This document shows, piece by piece, positions 16,304 to 25,431 of a stretch of 64,000 bases of DNA (within the stretch, counting starts at the first letter, position 1; each line of letters starts with the position of its first letter). This DNA comes from Microbacterium sp. LWO13-1.2. Lineage in GTDB: Bacteria; Actinomycetota; Actinomycetes; Actinomycetales; Microbacteriaceae. The stretch spans positions 3,100,001 to 3,164,000 of the forward strand of contig NZ_CP151634.1 of assembly GCF_038397725.1 (NCBI RefSeq), given 5' to 3'. Made by a program: the position numbers and the translations under genes. The notes under the pieces were generated by a model. The model worked only from the letters and a program-made list of their open reading frames with translations, did not search any database and had not been told where the DNA came from.

Positions 16304-18775
16304 TCACATCGACGAGTATGCGACGATGCCACGGCGCACGCCGTCGAGTGCGGCCCGGGCGGTCCGCGCAAGGGCAGCATCCTCGGCCACGATCGAGAGC
16401 TGGTCGAGCAAGTCGATCGTCTGCTTCGCCCACCGCACGAAATCTCCCGCTGCCATGTCGGCGTCGATGAGCACTCGGTCGAGCATCCCGCCGCGCGCCC
16501 AGCTGTGCATCGCTCCGGCGAGACCCGCAGCCAGAGGCTCGCTCCCAGGCAGATGATGGTCCTTCTCCAGGTCGTCCAGCTGAGCCCACAACGTCGACGT
16601 CTTCTCGTACGCCGCACGGAAGGCCCCTCGTGGAAGGCCTCGCTCCCCCGAGTTCGCCTCATCGCGTCGGGGTTCGTAGACCAGGCAGCAGGCCATCGCG
16701 GCGAGCGACGGCGCGTCCAGTCCCGTCCACAGGCCCTGGCGAAGAGACTCCGCGACGAGCAGGTCGCGCTCACCGTAGATGCGGCGCATCGTACGCCCGG
16801 CATCCGTCAGGCTCGTCTCGGCTCCTGATCCGGTGACGTAGTCGAGGGTCTCGAGCACTTCGACCACCCGGTCGAAGACGCGCGCGACCGTACCCGTCCT
16901 CGTCTCGATCTGCCGGCGGATCCGGTCGTTCTGCCGCTTGAGCTTCCAGTAGCGCTCGGCCCAGCGGGCGTGCGTCTCTCGGTCGGGACAGTTGTGGCAC
17001 CCATGCCGCTGCATGCGTGTGCGCAGACTCTGAATGCGCTTGACCCTCTTCTCGCGCTCTGCGCGCGAGCCATGAGAGTCCTGGCGGTTCTTCTTCTCCA
17101 GATCGCTGAGCTCGCGGCGGATCGCCGCATACTCGGGGAAGTCGCCATGCTCGCACGCCATCGACTTCTGGTAGCCGGCGAGCGACTCCTCCGCTTCGCG
17201 CACCTGGCGCGCCAGACCCACCACGGCGCGGTCGGCCTGGAACTGGGCGAACGAGGACTCCAGGATCTGCCTGGCTCGTGTCTTCCCGAACAGGTCGATG
17301 AGGTTGACGGCCATGTTATAGGTGGGCCGGAAGCTGGAGTTCAGCGGATAGGTGCGCCGCGATGCGAGAGCGGCGACCGCCTGCGGATCCATCCCCTCGG
17401 TCCATTGCACGACCGCGTGGCCTTCGACGTCGATGCCGCGACGCCCGGCGCGACCCGTGAGCTGCGTGTACTCCCCCGACGTGATCGCCACGCGCGCCTC
17501 GCCGTTGAACTTCTCCATCTTCTCGAGCACCACGGTGCGCGCAGGCATGTTGATCCCGAGCGCCAGCGTCTCGGTGGCGAAGACGGCCTTGACGAGCTTG
17601 AGGCGGAAGAGCTCCTCGACGACCTCTTTGAACGCCGGGAGGAGTCCGGCGTGGTGGGCGGCGACGCCGCGCTCGAGGTTGTCCAACCAGTCCCAGTACC
17701 CGAGGACACCGAGGTCCTCCTCCTGAAGCGCACGGGTGCGCTCCTCGACGATCGCGCGGATTTCGGCGCGCTCCTCGACCGTGGTGAGGCGGATGCCGGA
17801 ACGGCGCACCTGCTGCACGGCGGCGTCGCACCCCACACGACTGAAGATGAAGAAGATCGCGGGCAGGAGATTGGCGCGCTCGAGCAGGCGCACGACATCC
17901 GGGCGATCCATCCGCTCGATCCGCCGCACGTTGGCCGCACGTGCCGGTTTGTGGCCTCCACGCGGTCGTTGCGCGTGCCTTCCCGCATGACGTTCGCTGC
18001 GATACGTCTGCGCCTCACGGTTGCTGTCGTACCTGGACCCGGTGAAGGATCGGATGCGCATCAGCTCTTGATTCACCTGAGCGGTCGCGATGCCTGCACG
18101 GTCGTCGAAGAGCGGGAGCAGGTCGTCGCGGACGAGCACATGCTGTTCCAGCGGCACCGGCCGGATCTCGGAGACGATCACTTCGGTGTCGCCGCGAACC
18201 GTGTCGAGCCAGTCGCCGAACTCCTCTGCGTTGGAGACAGTGGCGCTGAGGGACACGAGCCGCACCTGCTGCGGGAGGTGGATGATGACCTCTTCCCAGA
18301 CAGCTCCGCGGAAACGGTCCGCGAGGTAGTGGACCTCATCCATCACGACGTAGCGGAGATCGCGAAGGGCGGCGGAATCCGCATAGATCATGTTCCGCAG
18401 CACCTCGGTGGTCATCACCACGATCCGGGCGTTGCCGTTGATGTTCGTGTCACCGGTGAGAAGGCCGACCTGATCGGCGCCGTACACCTCGACGAGCTCA
18501 CGGAACTTCTGGTTCGAGAGCGCCTTCATGGGCGTCGTGTAGAAGGCCTTGTCGCTCGGCGTCTGCATCGCGAGATGGATCGCGAACTCGCCGATGATGG
18601 TCTTTCCCGCGCCGGTGGGAGCGGCGACCAGCACGCTGTGACCGCGCTCGAGTGCGTGGCATCCGGCGACCTGGAACGGATCCAGGTCGAAACGCTGGAC
18701 TGCCGCGAAAGCGGTCGTCTCAGGATGATCGGTCGCGTCCCGTGCGGCGGAGTACCGCTCGGACGGCGAACTCAT
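16304..18775 (-). CDS. helY: Ski2-like DEAD/DEAH RNA helicase HelY
   Basis: An 823-residue superfamily 2 helicase of the Ski2/Mtr4 type. The Q-like region FDLDPFQ, Walker A APTGAGKT (52-59), DEVH box (146-149), SAT motif LSATVSN, and helicase C-terminal motif QLTGRAGRRGID are present. After the core comes a long helical and cysteine-containing section (HGCHNC near residue 600), typical of actinobacterial HelY. It is thought to act in RNA processing or decay. Its ATG overlaps the tatC stop (ATGA), so the two are coupled. This link of tatAC with helY is conserved across actinobacteria. Confidence 0.93.
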   Translation of the reverse strand: MSSPSERYSAARDATDHPETTAFAAVQRFDLDPFQVAGCHALERGHSVLVAAPTGAGKTIIGEFAIHLAMQTPSDKAFYTTPMKALSNQKFRELVEVYGADQVGLLTGDTNINGNARIVVMTTEVLRNMIYADSAALRDLRYVVMDEVHYLADRFRGAVWEEVIIHLPQQVRLVSLSATVSNAEEFGDWLDTVRGDTEVIVSEIRPVPLEQHVLVRDDLLPLFDDRAGIATAQVNQELMRIRSFTGSRYDSNREAQTYRSERHAGRHAQRPRGGHKPARAANVRRIERMDRPDVVRLLERANLLPAIFFIFSRVGCDAAVQQVRRSGIRLTTVEERAEIRAIVEERTRALQEEDLGVLGYWDWLDNLERGVAAHHAGLLPAFKEVVEELFRLKLVKAVFATETLALGINMPARTVVLEKMEKFNGEARVAITSGEYTQLTGRAGRRGIDVEGHAVVQWTEGMDPQAVAALASRRTYPLNSSFRPTYNMAVNLIDLFGKTRARQILESSFAQFQADRAVVGLARQVREAEESLAGYQKSMACEHGDFPEYAAIRRELSDLEKKNRQDSHGSRAEREKRVKRIQSLRTRMQRHGCHNCPDRETHARWAERYWKLKRQNDRIRRQIETRTGTVARVFDRVVEVLETLDYVTGSGAETSLTDAGRTMRRIYGERDLLVAESLRQGLWTGLDAPSLAAMACCLVYEPRRDEANSGERGLPRGAFRAAYEKTSTLWAQLDDLEKDHHLPGSEPLAAGLAGAMHSWARGGMLDRVLIDADMAAGDFVRWAKQTIDLLDQLSIVAEDAALARTARAALDGVRRGIVAYSSM

Positions 18776-19587
18776 GCGGTGTCCGGGATGAGCCCGGCCG
18801 CCGCATTGCGCTTGTGCTTACGCCGATCGAAGAGCATGGACAGTCCAGCGGCCGCGAAGTACAGCACGATCAGGATGCCGGCGAGCATCAGCATGCTCAC
18901 CACATCGGCTGCGGGAGTCGCCAGCGCCGCGAATACCGTCGCGATGATGATCGCGATCCGCCATCCCTTGAGGATCGCACGGCCGGACATGATCCCCGCG
19001 AAGTTCAGCGCCACGAGGAAGACCGGGAGCACGAACGAGATGCCGATCACGATCATCAGTTTGAAGACGAAGTCGTAGTACTCCTGCGCGTAGTAGAAGT
19101 TCGTCGCGCCGTCAGGTGTGAAGCTCCACATCAGTTCGATGACGTGAGGCATGATCATCACGCCCAGGTAGCAGCCCCCGAAGAAGAGCGGCACGGCCGC
19201 GAGGACGAACCCGACGGTGTACTGGATCTCCTTGCGAGTGAGCCCCGGCATGATGAACGCCCAGACCTGCCACAGCCATATCGGCGCGGACAGGAACAGT
19301 CCGATCGAGAACGCGATGCGCATACGCATGTCGAATGCGGACGTGATCGTGCCGAAGTTGAGGGCACTGAAATCGTCGCCGCGTTTCTCGGTGATGATGC
19401 GGATCGGCTCGGTGATGAAGTGGATGATGGGGTCCGCGACGATGAACGCGATCACCATGCCGACCAGCAACGCGAGCGCTGCCCACATCAGGCGCTTGCG
19501 CAGCTCGACGAGGTGCGCGCCGAGCGACATCCTCCGGTCGCGGTGCGGCGTCTTACCTTTGTCCGCGGTGGATTCTGAGACTTCCAC
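18772..19587 (-). CDS. tatC: Twin-arginine translocase subunit TatC
   Basis: A 271-residue integral membrane receptor of the Tat pathway, which exports folded proteins. Six hydrophobic spans are visible between about residues 30 and 250. The N-terminal MSLGAHLVELRKRL holds the conserved Glu and Arg that read the twin-arginine signal, and FVLPVFLVALNFAGIMSGR is the usual fourth to fifth span. It follows tatA by six bases and overlaps helY by four. No tatB is present here, as in most Gram-positive Tat systems. Confidence 0.96.
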   Translation of the reverse strand: MEVSESTADKGKTPHRDRRMSLGAHLVELRKRLMWAALALLVGMVIAFIVADPIIHFITEPIRIITEKRGDDFSALNFGTITSAFDMRMRIAFSIGLFLSAPIWLWQVWAFIMPGLTRKEIQYTVGFVLAAVPLFFGGCYLGVMIMPHVIELMWSFTPDGATNFYYAQEYYDFVFKLMIVIGISFVLPVFLVALNFAGIMSGRAILKGWRIAIIIATVFAALATPAADVVSMLMLAGILIVLYFAAAGLSMLFDRRKHKRNAAAGLIPDTA

Positions 19588-19593
19588 GGACGG

Positions 19594-19830
19594 TCAGGCG
19601 CGCGGCGGAGTCTCAGTCTCGGAACCGGGGTCCTTGACCGTGCTCTGCTCGGCAGAGGTGGAATCGGCGCGCGCGCCGTCCTCTTCCTTCATGGCCTTCA
19701 TCTCGCCCTTGAACACGCGGGCGGACTGCCCCATGCTCTTCGCAAGTGCCGGGAGCTTCGCTGCTCCGAACAAAAGAAGGATCACAGCGAGGACGATCAG
19801 CAGATGCCAGCCTTGCATTCCAGCGAACAT
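19594..19830 (-). CDS. tatA: Twin-arginine translocase subunit TatA
   Basis: A 78-residue pore-forming Tat subunit: one N-terminal transmembrane helix ([20 protein letters not shown], residues 7-26), the hinge [15 protein letters not shown], an amphipathic helix and an acidic, disordered tail. It oligomerises to let folded proteins through the membrane. It lies 40 bases after pafC and six before tatC, in the pafBC-tatAC-helY operon. Confidence 0.95.
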   Translation of the reverse strand: MFAGMQGWHLLIVLAVILLLFGAAKLPALAKSMGQSARVFKGEMKAMKEEDGARADSTSAEQSTVKDPGSETETPPRA

Positions 19831-19870
19831 GTCTTCTTCCCGTCGTAGGTGGTTTCGATCAGTCTAATGG

Positions 19871-20854
19871 TCAATCATCGTGCTGCGGATGCCGATACAG
19901 TGCGAGTCCCGCTGCCGCCCATTCTCGGGTGGCCGTCCGGGCGATGCCGGGGTCTTTCACCTCGAGTGCACCGCCGAAGCGGGCGGCGACGCGCTTGATG
20001 CCGCGCGGGTCGGCCAGACGCAGGCGGGCTTCGAGGACCCCATCGCGTGTTTCGACGTTGTCCGCGGAGAGGAATCCGCCGAGCAGGGGTGCGAGTCGCT
20101 CTGGGAGCACCACCCGAACCTCGCCCTCGTCATCGACGGCGGAGAACGCCTCGGGGACGGAGTCGCCGGCGTGCGTGATCGGAATATCGGTCAACTGCGG
20201 GTCACTGACGCGGTCCAGGTGGAAGGTGCGCATCGCCTCGCGCAGATGACACCAGCCCTGCAGATACCATTGCGCGTTGGTGATCAGGATCTGCACAGGG
20301 TCGACCGTGCGCGTCGTCGGTGCGGCATCCGGCGCCTGATACGTGAAGGAGACGGCTACGCCCTCCTGCACTCCCCTGGCGACGACCTGCCGCACGTGAT
20401 CGACGGCGCTCGGGGCGACGACCACCTCGGCCGGCGCGTTCGCCGCACCTCGGGACAGCTTGGAGATGAGTCCGGCGATGAGGCCCGAATCGGAGACCGC
20501 TGGCACTGCTGCGACCATCTGAAGCCCGGCGAGCAACGCGGCCGCCTCCCTCGCGGTGAACCGAGGCACTCTCCGCAGGGCGACGTCATTGGTGATCTCG
20601 ATGACGTCGTCCTCGTCGAGGAGATCCCAGTTGATGTCGAACATCTCCTGGGGCTGCTGCCAGTAGCCGGAGTCGCCGGGCAGCCCGATAACGGTGAGCT
20701 TCTCCACCATCCCGCGCATCTCCTGGGGCGTCACACCGAACTCCTCGGCGGCCTCGGCGAGTGATACCTGCCCGTGCTCGAGGAGGTACGGCACCAGTGT
20801 GAGGTAGAGCCGGACTCGGTCGGCTGCGAGCAGCGGCTTGGTCTGAGCGCTCAT
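19871..20854 (-). CDS. pafC: WYL-domain transcriptional regulator PafC
   Basis: A 327-residue partner of PafB. The N-terminal winged helix (RVRLYLTLVPYLLEHGQVSL) is followed by the WYL domain, in which QWYLQGWCHLREAMRTFHLDRV is the core strand-helix element, and a C-terminal WCX-like extension. In mycobacteria PafB-PafC is the main LexA-independent activator of the DNA damage response. Its ATG overlaps the pafB stop by four bases, giving equal synthesis of both subunits. The name comes from their place beside pafA, but no pafA is present upstream here. Confidence 0.93.
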   Translation of the reverse strand: MSAQTKPLLAADRVRLYLTLVPYLLEHGQVSLAEAAEEFGVTPQEMRGMVEKLTVIGLPGDSGYWQQPQEMFDINWDLLDEDDVIEITNDVALRRVPRFTAREAAALLAGLQMVAAVPAVSDSGLIAGLISKLSRGAANAPAEVVVAPSAVDHVRQVVARGVQEGVAVSFTYQAPDAAPTTRTVDPVQILITNAQWYLQGWCHLREAMRTFHLDRVSDPQLTDIPITHAGDSVPEAFSAVDDEGEVRVVLPERLAPLLGGFLSADNVETRDGVLEARLRLADPRGIKRVAARFGGALEVKDPGIARTATREWAAAGLALYRHPQHDD

Positions 20855-21843
20855 CGTGCCTCCTCCGCATCCGTATGGCTCTCGATGACCGCACGCAGAC
20901 GGGCGATCACCGCATCGCGTAGCGGGGCAGGATCCACGACTCTGACCTCAGGACCGTAGGACGCGATCTCGTCGGCGAGGATATGAAGATCCACGAACGG
21001 CACGCGGATGCCCTGCGGTGCCGCCGTCGCTCGGCGCCCCAGCCGCAGCGCGGCCTCTGTGCCCGGTGTGACCTCCAGGAGAGCCGTGTTCTCCGCGGCA
21101 ACGCGGTCGAGACCGGCCAACGCGCGCTCTCCCGCCCCGTCACGCAGTCCGGGAGCGAAAGTCTCGTTCGTGATGGTGACATCGCCAGTGATCCGGCTGA
21201 GCAGGAACATCCGGTCGGCGTCGGCATCGACATCGATGCCGAAGACGTGCCATCGCGCCGCATAGTCCACAAGCGCCAGAGGGCGGATCCGACGGCGCCG
21301 CGGAGCATCCTCACCCGGCTTGAGATAGTCGAACACGACCACTCGGCATTTCTCGATCGCGTCCTGAAGGGGCGCGAATCCGGCGTCGCGTGCGGTGATC
21401 CGCGGCGCGAATCCGATGATCGGCTCGTCTCCGTCGATTCCGAGCGCACGGATCTTGCGCACTCCGGACTGCGCGTCGGCCGAAACGGATTCCGCGCTCC
21501 AGACGCTGCCGGCCAGTCGCAATACCGCAAGCTCGGCGGAACTGAACTCGATGTCGCTGGGCAGGTCGTATTCCGCCTGCGGTATGCGATAGCGAGCCTC
21601 GCGGAGGTCATTCGGGTCGGACGGATCTCCGATGGTCTCGATCGGCACACCGAGTGTGCGCAGCTCATCCTTGTCGCGCTCGAACATCTTCTCGAGAGCA
21701 TCCGCGCGCGTTCCGGCATCGGCACGCTGCCGATAACCGGAGACGTTGTCGAGAATCTGCTGCTTGGTGAGCCCGATCTCCGTGGCCATCAACGCCACGA
21801 CGAGATTCGTCAGGCGCTCCTCCGCGGGAATCCGGGCAGCCAT
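20851..21843 (-). CDS. pafB: WYL-domain transcriptional regulator PafB
   Basis: A 330-residue regulator starting at the ATG at 21843, which touches the stop of the FKBP gene by one base (TGATG). The N-terminal helix-turn-helix (RLTNLVVALMATEIGLTKQQI) is followed by a WYL domain (RRIRPLALVDYAARWHVFGI) and the WCX end (VPFVDLHILADEIASYGPEV). With PafC it activates repair genes after DNA damage. A longer frame reaching 22017 runs through the FKBP gene and has no separate support. Confidence 0.93.
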   Translation of the reverse strand: MAARIPAEERLTNLVVALMATEIGLTKQQILDNVSGYRQRADAGTRADALEKMFERDKDELRTLGVPIETIGDPSDPNDLREARYRIPQAEYDLPSDIEFSSAELAVLRLAGSVWSAESVSADAQSGVRKIRALGIDGDEPIIGFAPRITARDAGFAPLQDAIEKCRVVVFDYLKPGEDAPRRRRIRPLALVDYAARWHVFGIDVDADADRMFLLSRITGDVTITNETFAPGLRDGAGERALAGLDRVAAENTALLEVTPGTEAALRLGRRATAAPQGIRVPFVDLHILADEIASYGPEVRVVDPAPLRDAVIARLRAVIESHTDAEEAR

Positions 21844-22778
21844 CACTGCGTCGGTGCCGAGGTGACACCCAGAACATCGACGACGACCGCGATCGCGGGC
21901 GAACCGTCGGTCGCCGGCAGCACGACCATCACCTGGGAGCCGACCGGCTGGCCGACGAGAGCGTCGGCCACCGGAGCGGCGATGTCGCGAAGCTGCGCAC
22001 TCGGCTTGTCGCCCCACGTGGTCTGCAGAATCTGCTTGTCGTCCCAGCCGATGGCGGTGAAATTGACCAGCGGAGTCTGCTCGGCCGTCAACACTTCACC
22101 TTCACCCTTGATGAGCGTCTGCACCGTCTGCTTTTCGGGTGCTGCGCTGTCCGGAATGATGATGCCGGGGGTGCCGTCTGTCGCGCGAACGACGGTCGGC
22201 AGGCCGCGCGCATCGTTGAACTGGAGAGCACCCTCGGCCTTCGGCAGGAATGCGTCCAGCACGTCGATCACGAAGATCGCGGTGTCGTCGGCAGCCAGGC
22301 CGAGTCCTTCGATGTTGGCCGGTCCGAAATCATCCGCCGTGAGCGCGGCGAGGATGCGTGTACCGGCGGTGGCGCACTGCAGGACGTCGCCGAGACCCGG
22401 CGAGCGTTCCGCCCACTCGTTGATGGTCATCGCCGGCGCTGCGGCGCTTGAGTCGTAAGGCGTGGCGAACACCTGCTTGCCGGTTTCGCCGCTGTAGATC
22501 GACAGCTCGAGGTTCAGCGCCTGCTGCGCACTCACCAGCGCGCGGCCATCACCCGTTGCGACGTCGGTGAAAGACGTCTTCTTCACGTGAACCGGCGAGA
22601 ACACCTCGACCTCGGGCGCTTCGCCCACTTCGCCTTCGACCGTGACAGCCTCGCCGATGCCGCTCGCCGACGCCGTCCGATCGCAGGAAGCACCGTTGAA
22701 GGTCGGAGCCGCGGTGCACCCGGTCAGGGCGAGGACGGCAAGGCTGAGGGTGGCCAGAGCGGCGGACGTTTTACGCAC
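21843..22778 (-). CDS. FKBP-type peptidyl-prolyl isomerase lipoprotein
   Basis: About 311 residues from a GTG at 22778. The signal peptide ends in LALTGC with a lipidated Cys near residue 20. Two FKBP-like halves follow: the first around VHVKKTSFTDVATGDGRALV, the second around TVQTLIKGEGEVLTAEQTPLV with QILQTTWG and VGSQVMVVLPATDG, the classic FKBP end. It should fold proteins outside the membrane. It starts only 10 bases after trmI and touches pafB, so it sits in the middle of the operon, at the place where proteasome genes stand in relatives. Confidence 0.88.
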   Translation of the reverse strand: MRKTSAALATLSLAVLALTGCTAAPTFNGASCDRTASASGIGEAVTVEGEVGEAPEVEVFSPVHVKKTSFTDVATGDGRALVSAQQALNLELSIYSGETGKQVFATPYDSSAAAPAMTINEWAERSPGLGDVLQCATAGTRILAALTADDFGPANIEGLGLAADDTAIFVIDVLDAFLPKAEGALQFNDARGLPTVVRATDGTPGIIIPDSAAPEKQTVQTLIKGEGEVLTAEQTPLVNFTAIGWDDKQILQTTWGDKPSAQLRDIAAPVADALVGQPVGSQVMVVLPATDGSPAIAVVVDVLGVTSAPTQ

Positions 22779-22788
22779 GCGCTCCAGT

Positions 22789-23808
22789 CTATTCCGTCCC
22801 CTGCTCGGTTTCGCGCGATGCCGAGGCGAGACGCGCCCCGTCGGCCGCCTTCGCGGCCTCCCTGGCACGCTTGCGCAGATTCTTATCGGTGATCTCGCGG
22901 TCCCCCACGGCCCCGGGGGTCCACTGCTCGACATCGGCGTCACCGTAGCTGCTCTTGGACGCACGGCGCTTGACAGAGGGAGCGATGGCCCCCGGTGCCA
23001 GACGACGCGCGGTGAGCAGGAAACCGGTGTGCGCGACCATCCGGTGGTCTGGTCGGACAGCGAGCCCTTCGACGTGCCAGCCGCGGACCATGGTTTCGGA
23101 GGCGTCCGGATCGGTGAAGAGTCCGGTGCCACGGATGTACTCGGCAACCCTCGAGAGCTGCGTCGCGGTCGCGACGTAGCAGAGCACCACGCCACCCGGT
23201 GTGAGCGCCTCGGCGACAGCATCCATGCATTCCCAGGGCGCGAGCATGTCGAGCACCACGCGATCGACGCTCCCGGAAGGCTGCTCGAGAGGAAGAGCCT
23301 CGGTCAGGTCGCCGACGACGACGCGCCAGGTATCCGGGGTTCCGCCGAAGAAGGTCGCGACGTTGCCCTTGGCGACCTCTGCGAAATCGTCGCGACGTTC
23401 GAACGACACGAGCTTTCCAGCGGGACCGACCGCGCGCAGCAGCGAGAGCGACAGCGCCCCCGAGCCCACCCCGGCCTCGACCACGGTGGCACCGGGGAAA
23501 ATGTCGGCCTGCATCACGATCTGCGCGGCATCCTTCGGGTAGACGATCGCCGCGCCACGCGGCATCGACATCGCGAAGTCCTTGAGCAGCGGGCGAAGCG
23601 CGAGGTATTCGTGCTCCGAGCTGTTCGCCACGACAGAGCCGTCTGGGAGGCCGATGAGATCCCGATGCCGCAAGACGCCGTGGTGGGTGTGGAGCTCGCC
23701 GTCCTCCTTGAGGGTGACGGTGTGCAGGCGGCCCTTGGGACCGGTGAGCTGCACACGATCGCCCTCGCGGAACGGCCCACTGGGGCGCTGTGCGCTCGCT
23801 TCGGTCAT
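22789..23808 (-). CDS. trmI: tRNA (adenine-58-N1)-methyltransferase
   Basis: A 339-residue AdoMet-dependent methyltransferase that makes m1A58 in the T-loop of tRNAs. The N-terminal beta domain (REGDRVQLTGPKGRLHTVTL) is followed by the Rossmann core: YPKDAAQIVMQADIFPG, motif I VVEAGVGSGALSLSLL and the motif IV-like VVLDMLAPWE. A basic C-terminal tail (about 290-339) is typical of actinobacterial forms. Its ATG overlaps the HAD gene's stop by four bases. In proteasome-bearing actinobacteria this gene stands directly before arc/mpa. Confidence 0.94.
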   Translation of the reverse strand: MTEASAQRPSGPFREGDRVQLTGPKGRLHTVTLKEDGELHTHHGVLRHRDLIGLPDGSVVANSSEHEYLALRPLLKDFAMSMPRGAAIVYPKDAAQIVMQADIFPGATVVEAGVGSGALSLSLLRAVGPAGKLVSFERRDDFAEVAKGNVATFFGGTPDTWRVVVGDLTEALPLEQPSGSVDRVVLDMLAPWECMDAVAEALTPGGVVLCYVATATQLSRVAEYIRGTGLFTDPDASETMVRGWHVEGLAVRPDHRMVAHTGFLLTARRLAPGAIAPSVKRRASKSSYGDADVEQWTPGAVGDREITDKNLRKRAREAAKAADGARLASASRETEQGTE

Positions 23809-24497
23809 CGGGTGACTCCTGTCATTGCGGTCATTCGGCCGAAGAGGTCGACCAGATCAGCGGCTTTTCGCTCATGCAGCGTCGGCCAGAGTTCGTGGGC
23901 GCCGAGATCGTCGAGGGAGACGATGTGCGGCACGCCGAGCACGACGGCGCCCGATGCGATTCCGGAACGCAGCCCCGTCGGAGAATCCTCGATGACGACG
24001 GCGTGCGCGATGTCGATGTCGAGCAGCTCAGCGGCTCGGAGGTACGGCTCAGGGTGCGGCTTCGGTTGCTCGACATCATCGCCGGCGACCACGATGTCGA
24101 ACGCGTCGAATTCGATGAGCTCGACGACGCTCAGCGCCATCCGCCGCAGCGACATGGTCACGAGGCCGGTGCGGATGCCCGCATCCTTGAGGTCGCGGAG
24201 AAGCTCACGCGCGCCGGGGCGGAACGGCACGCCATTCGTCCGCAGTGACTCCTGCACCTGGTCCGTCAAGTACTGGATGATGGCCTCGGGGTCCATCTCG
24301 ACACCCGCGTTCCGCAGAATCACGGCACTGTCGTGGAGGCCGTTGCCGACCAGTTGCAGCGCATCGGCGTGGCTCCACGTTCCGCCGAACGACTCCACCA
24401 GCACCGTCTCCGCAGCCATCCAGTACGGTTCCGTGTCGACGAGTGTTCCGTCCATGTCCCAGAGGACTGCCTTGGGCTGTCTGATCACTGAACCCAT
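23805..24497 (-). CDS. HAD-superfamily phosphatase (beta-phosphoglucomutase-like)
   Basis: A 230-residue HAD hydrolase starting at the ATG at 24497; a longer frame would run antisense through the PAC2 gene. Motif I DMDGTLVDTE (nucleophile Asp14), motif II TMSLRR, motif III lysine in QPKPHPEPY and motif IV VVIEDSPTGL are all present. The helical cap between motifs I and II is the C1 type of the phosphoglucomutase/phosphatase group. Substrate unknown. It is the first gene of the long minus-strand operon and diverges from the PAC2 gene across an 81-base promoter region. Confidence 0.92.
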   Translation of the reverse strand: MGSVIRQPKAVLWDMDGTLVDTEPYWMAAETVLVESFGGTWSHADALQLVGNGLHDSAVILRNAGVEMDPEAIIQYLTDQVQESLRTNGVPFRPGARELLRDLKDAGIRTGLVTMSLRRMALSVVELIEFDAFDIVVAGDDVEQPKPHPEPYLRAAELLDIDIAHAVVIEDSPTGLRSGIASGAVVLGVPHIVSLDDLGAHELWPTLHERKAADLVDLFGRMTAMTGVTR

Positions 24498-24578
24498 GTT
24501 AGCCGCGGCCGCGCCCACACCCCCGCCGACGCCGACTAGCCTTGGGGTACCTGTCCACGACCTCGAAGGGAGCCCACG

Positions 24579-25427
24579 ATGGATGTTCTCGGTTCGCGCA
24601 TCATCATCGCCGCCTTCGACGGCTGGAACGATGCGGGCGAGGCGGCGAGCGGTGCGATCGAGGCGCTGCGGTCGATGACCGACTACGACCTCGTGCACTC
24701 GATCGACCCCGAACTGTACTTCGACTACCAGTACACGCGCCCGGCCACCCGGATGGATGCCGAGGGCAGACGTCAGCTGCGATGGCCCGAGGCCGGACTG
24801 TGGCGACCGCGCGATGCCGGCACCGGTCCCGAGTTCTGGCTGCTCACCGGCGTCGAGCCGGCACGCACCTGGCAGGCGTTCGCCAGCGAGTTCATCGACG
24901 TCGCACTGCGCGACGACGTATCCGGTCTGGTGACGCTCGGTGCCATGCTGTCCGACGTTCCGCACACGCGCCCGATCTCGATCTTCGCATCGAGCCAGAA
25001 CGAGCAGGTGCGCGAAGCGCACGGTCTGGAGCGCTCGCTCTACGAGGGGCCGGTAGGCATCCTGAGCGTCTTCGAGCACTTCGCCGAGCATGCCGGCATT
25101 CCCACGGCCAGCCTCTGGGCGAGCGTCCCCCACTACGTCGCCACGGCGACTCCCTCGCCGAAGGTCACCCTGGCGCTGCTGGACAGGCTCGAAGAGCTGA
25201 CCGGTGTCAACGTCCCGCGGGATCATCTGCGCACGGAGGCAGCGGCCTGGGAAGCCTCGATCGACGCGGCGGCGGCAGAGGACGAGGACATGGCCGAGTA
25301 CATCCGCCAGCTCGAGCGCACCCGCGACACCTGGGACTCCCCCGACGCCTCCGGCGATGCCATCGCCCAGGCCTTCGAGCGCTACCTGCGGCGCCGCGGC
25401 GACGGGCCGGGCGACTTCAAGCGCTAG
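24579..25427 (+). CDS. PAC2-family protein
   Basis: A 282-residue protein of the PAC2 (proteasome assembly chaperone 2) family. The N-terminal IIIAAFDGWNDAGEAASGAIEAL is the family's signature strand-helix, and VGILSVFEHFAEHAGIPTASLWASVPHYV the central one; the C-terminus (from 240) is an acidic coiled-coil. Eukaryotic PAC2 helps build proteasomes; in actinobacteria the gene is a constant neighbour of the Pup-proteasome region, but its role is not settled. Its presence here without any proteasome gene nearby is notable. Its RBS GAAGGGAG precedes the ATG. Confidence 0.9.
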   Translation: MDVLGSRIIIAAFDGWNDAGEAASGAIEALRSMTDYDLVHSIDPELYFDYQYTRPATRMDAEGRRQLRWPEAGLWRPRDAGTGPEFWLLTGVEPARTWQAFASEFIDVALRDDVSGLVTLGAMLSDVPHTRPISIFASSQNEQVREAHGLERSLYEGPVGILSVFEHFAEHAGIPTASLWASVPHYVATATPSPKVTLALLDRLEELTGVNVPRDHLRTEAAAWEASIDAAAAEDEDMAEYIRQLERTRDTWDSPDASGDAIAQAFERYLRRRGDGPGDFKR

Positions 25428-25431
25428 GCGC

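Noticed and set aside
16970..19078. A 702-codon open frame on the + strand opposite helY and tatC
   Set aside because: It lies fully antisense to two clearly conserved genes; such long mirror frames are usual in GC-rich DNA, and the protein has no family marks.
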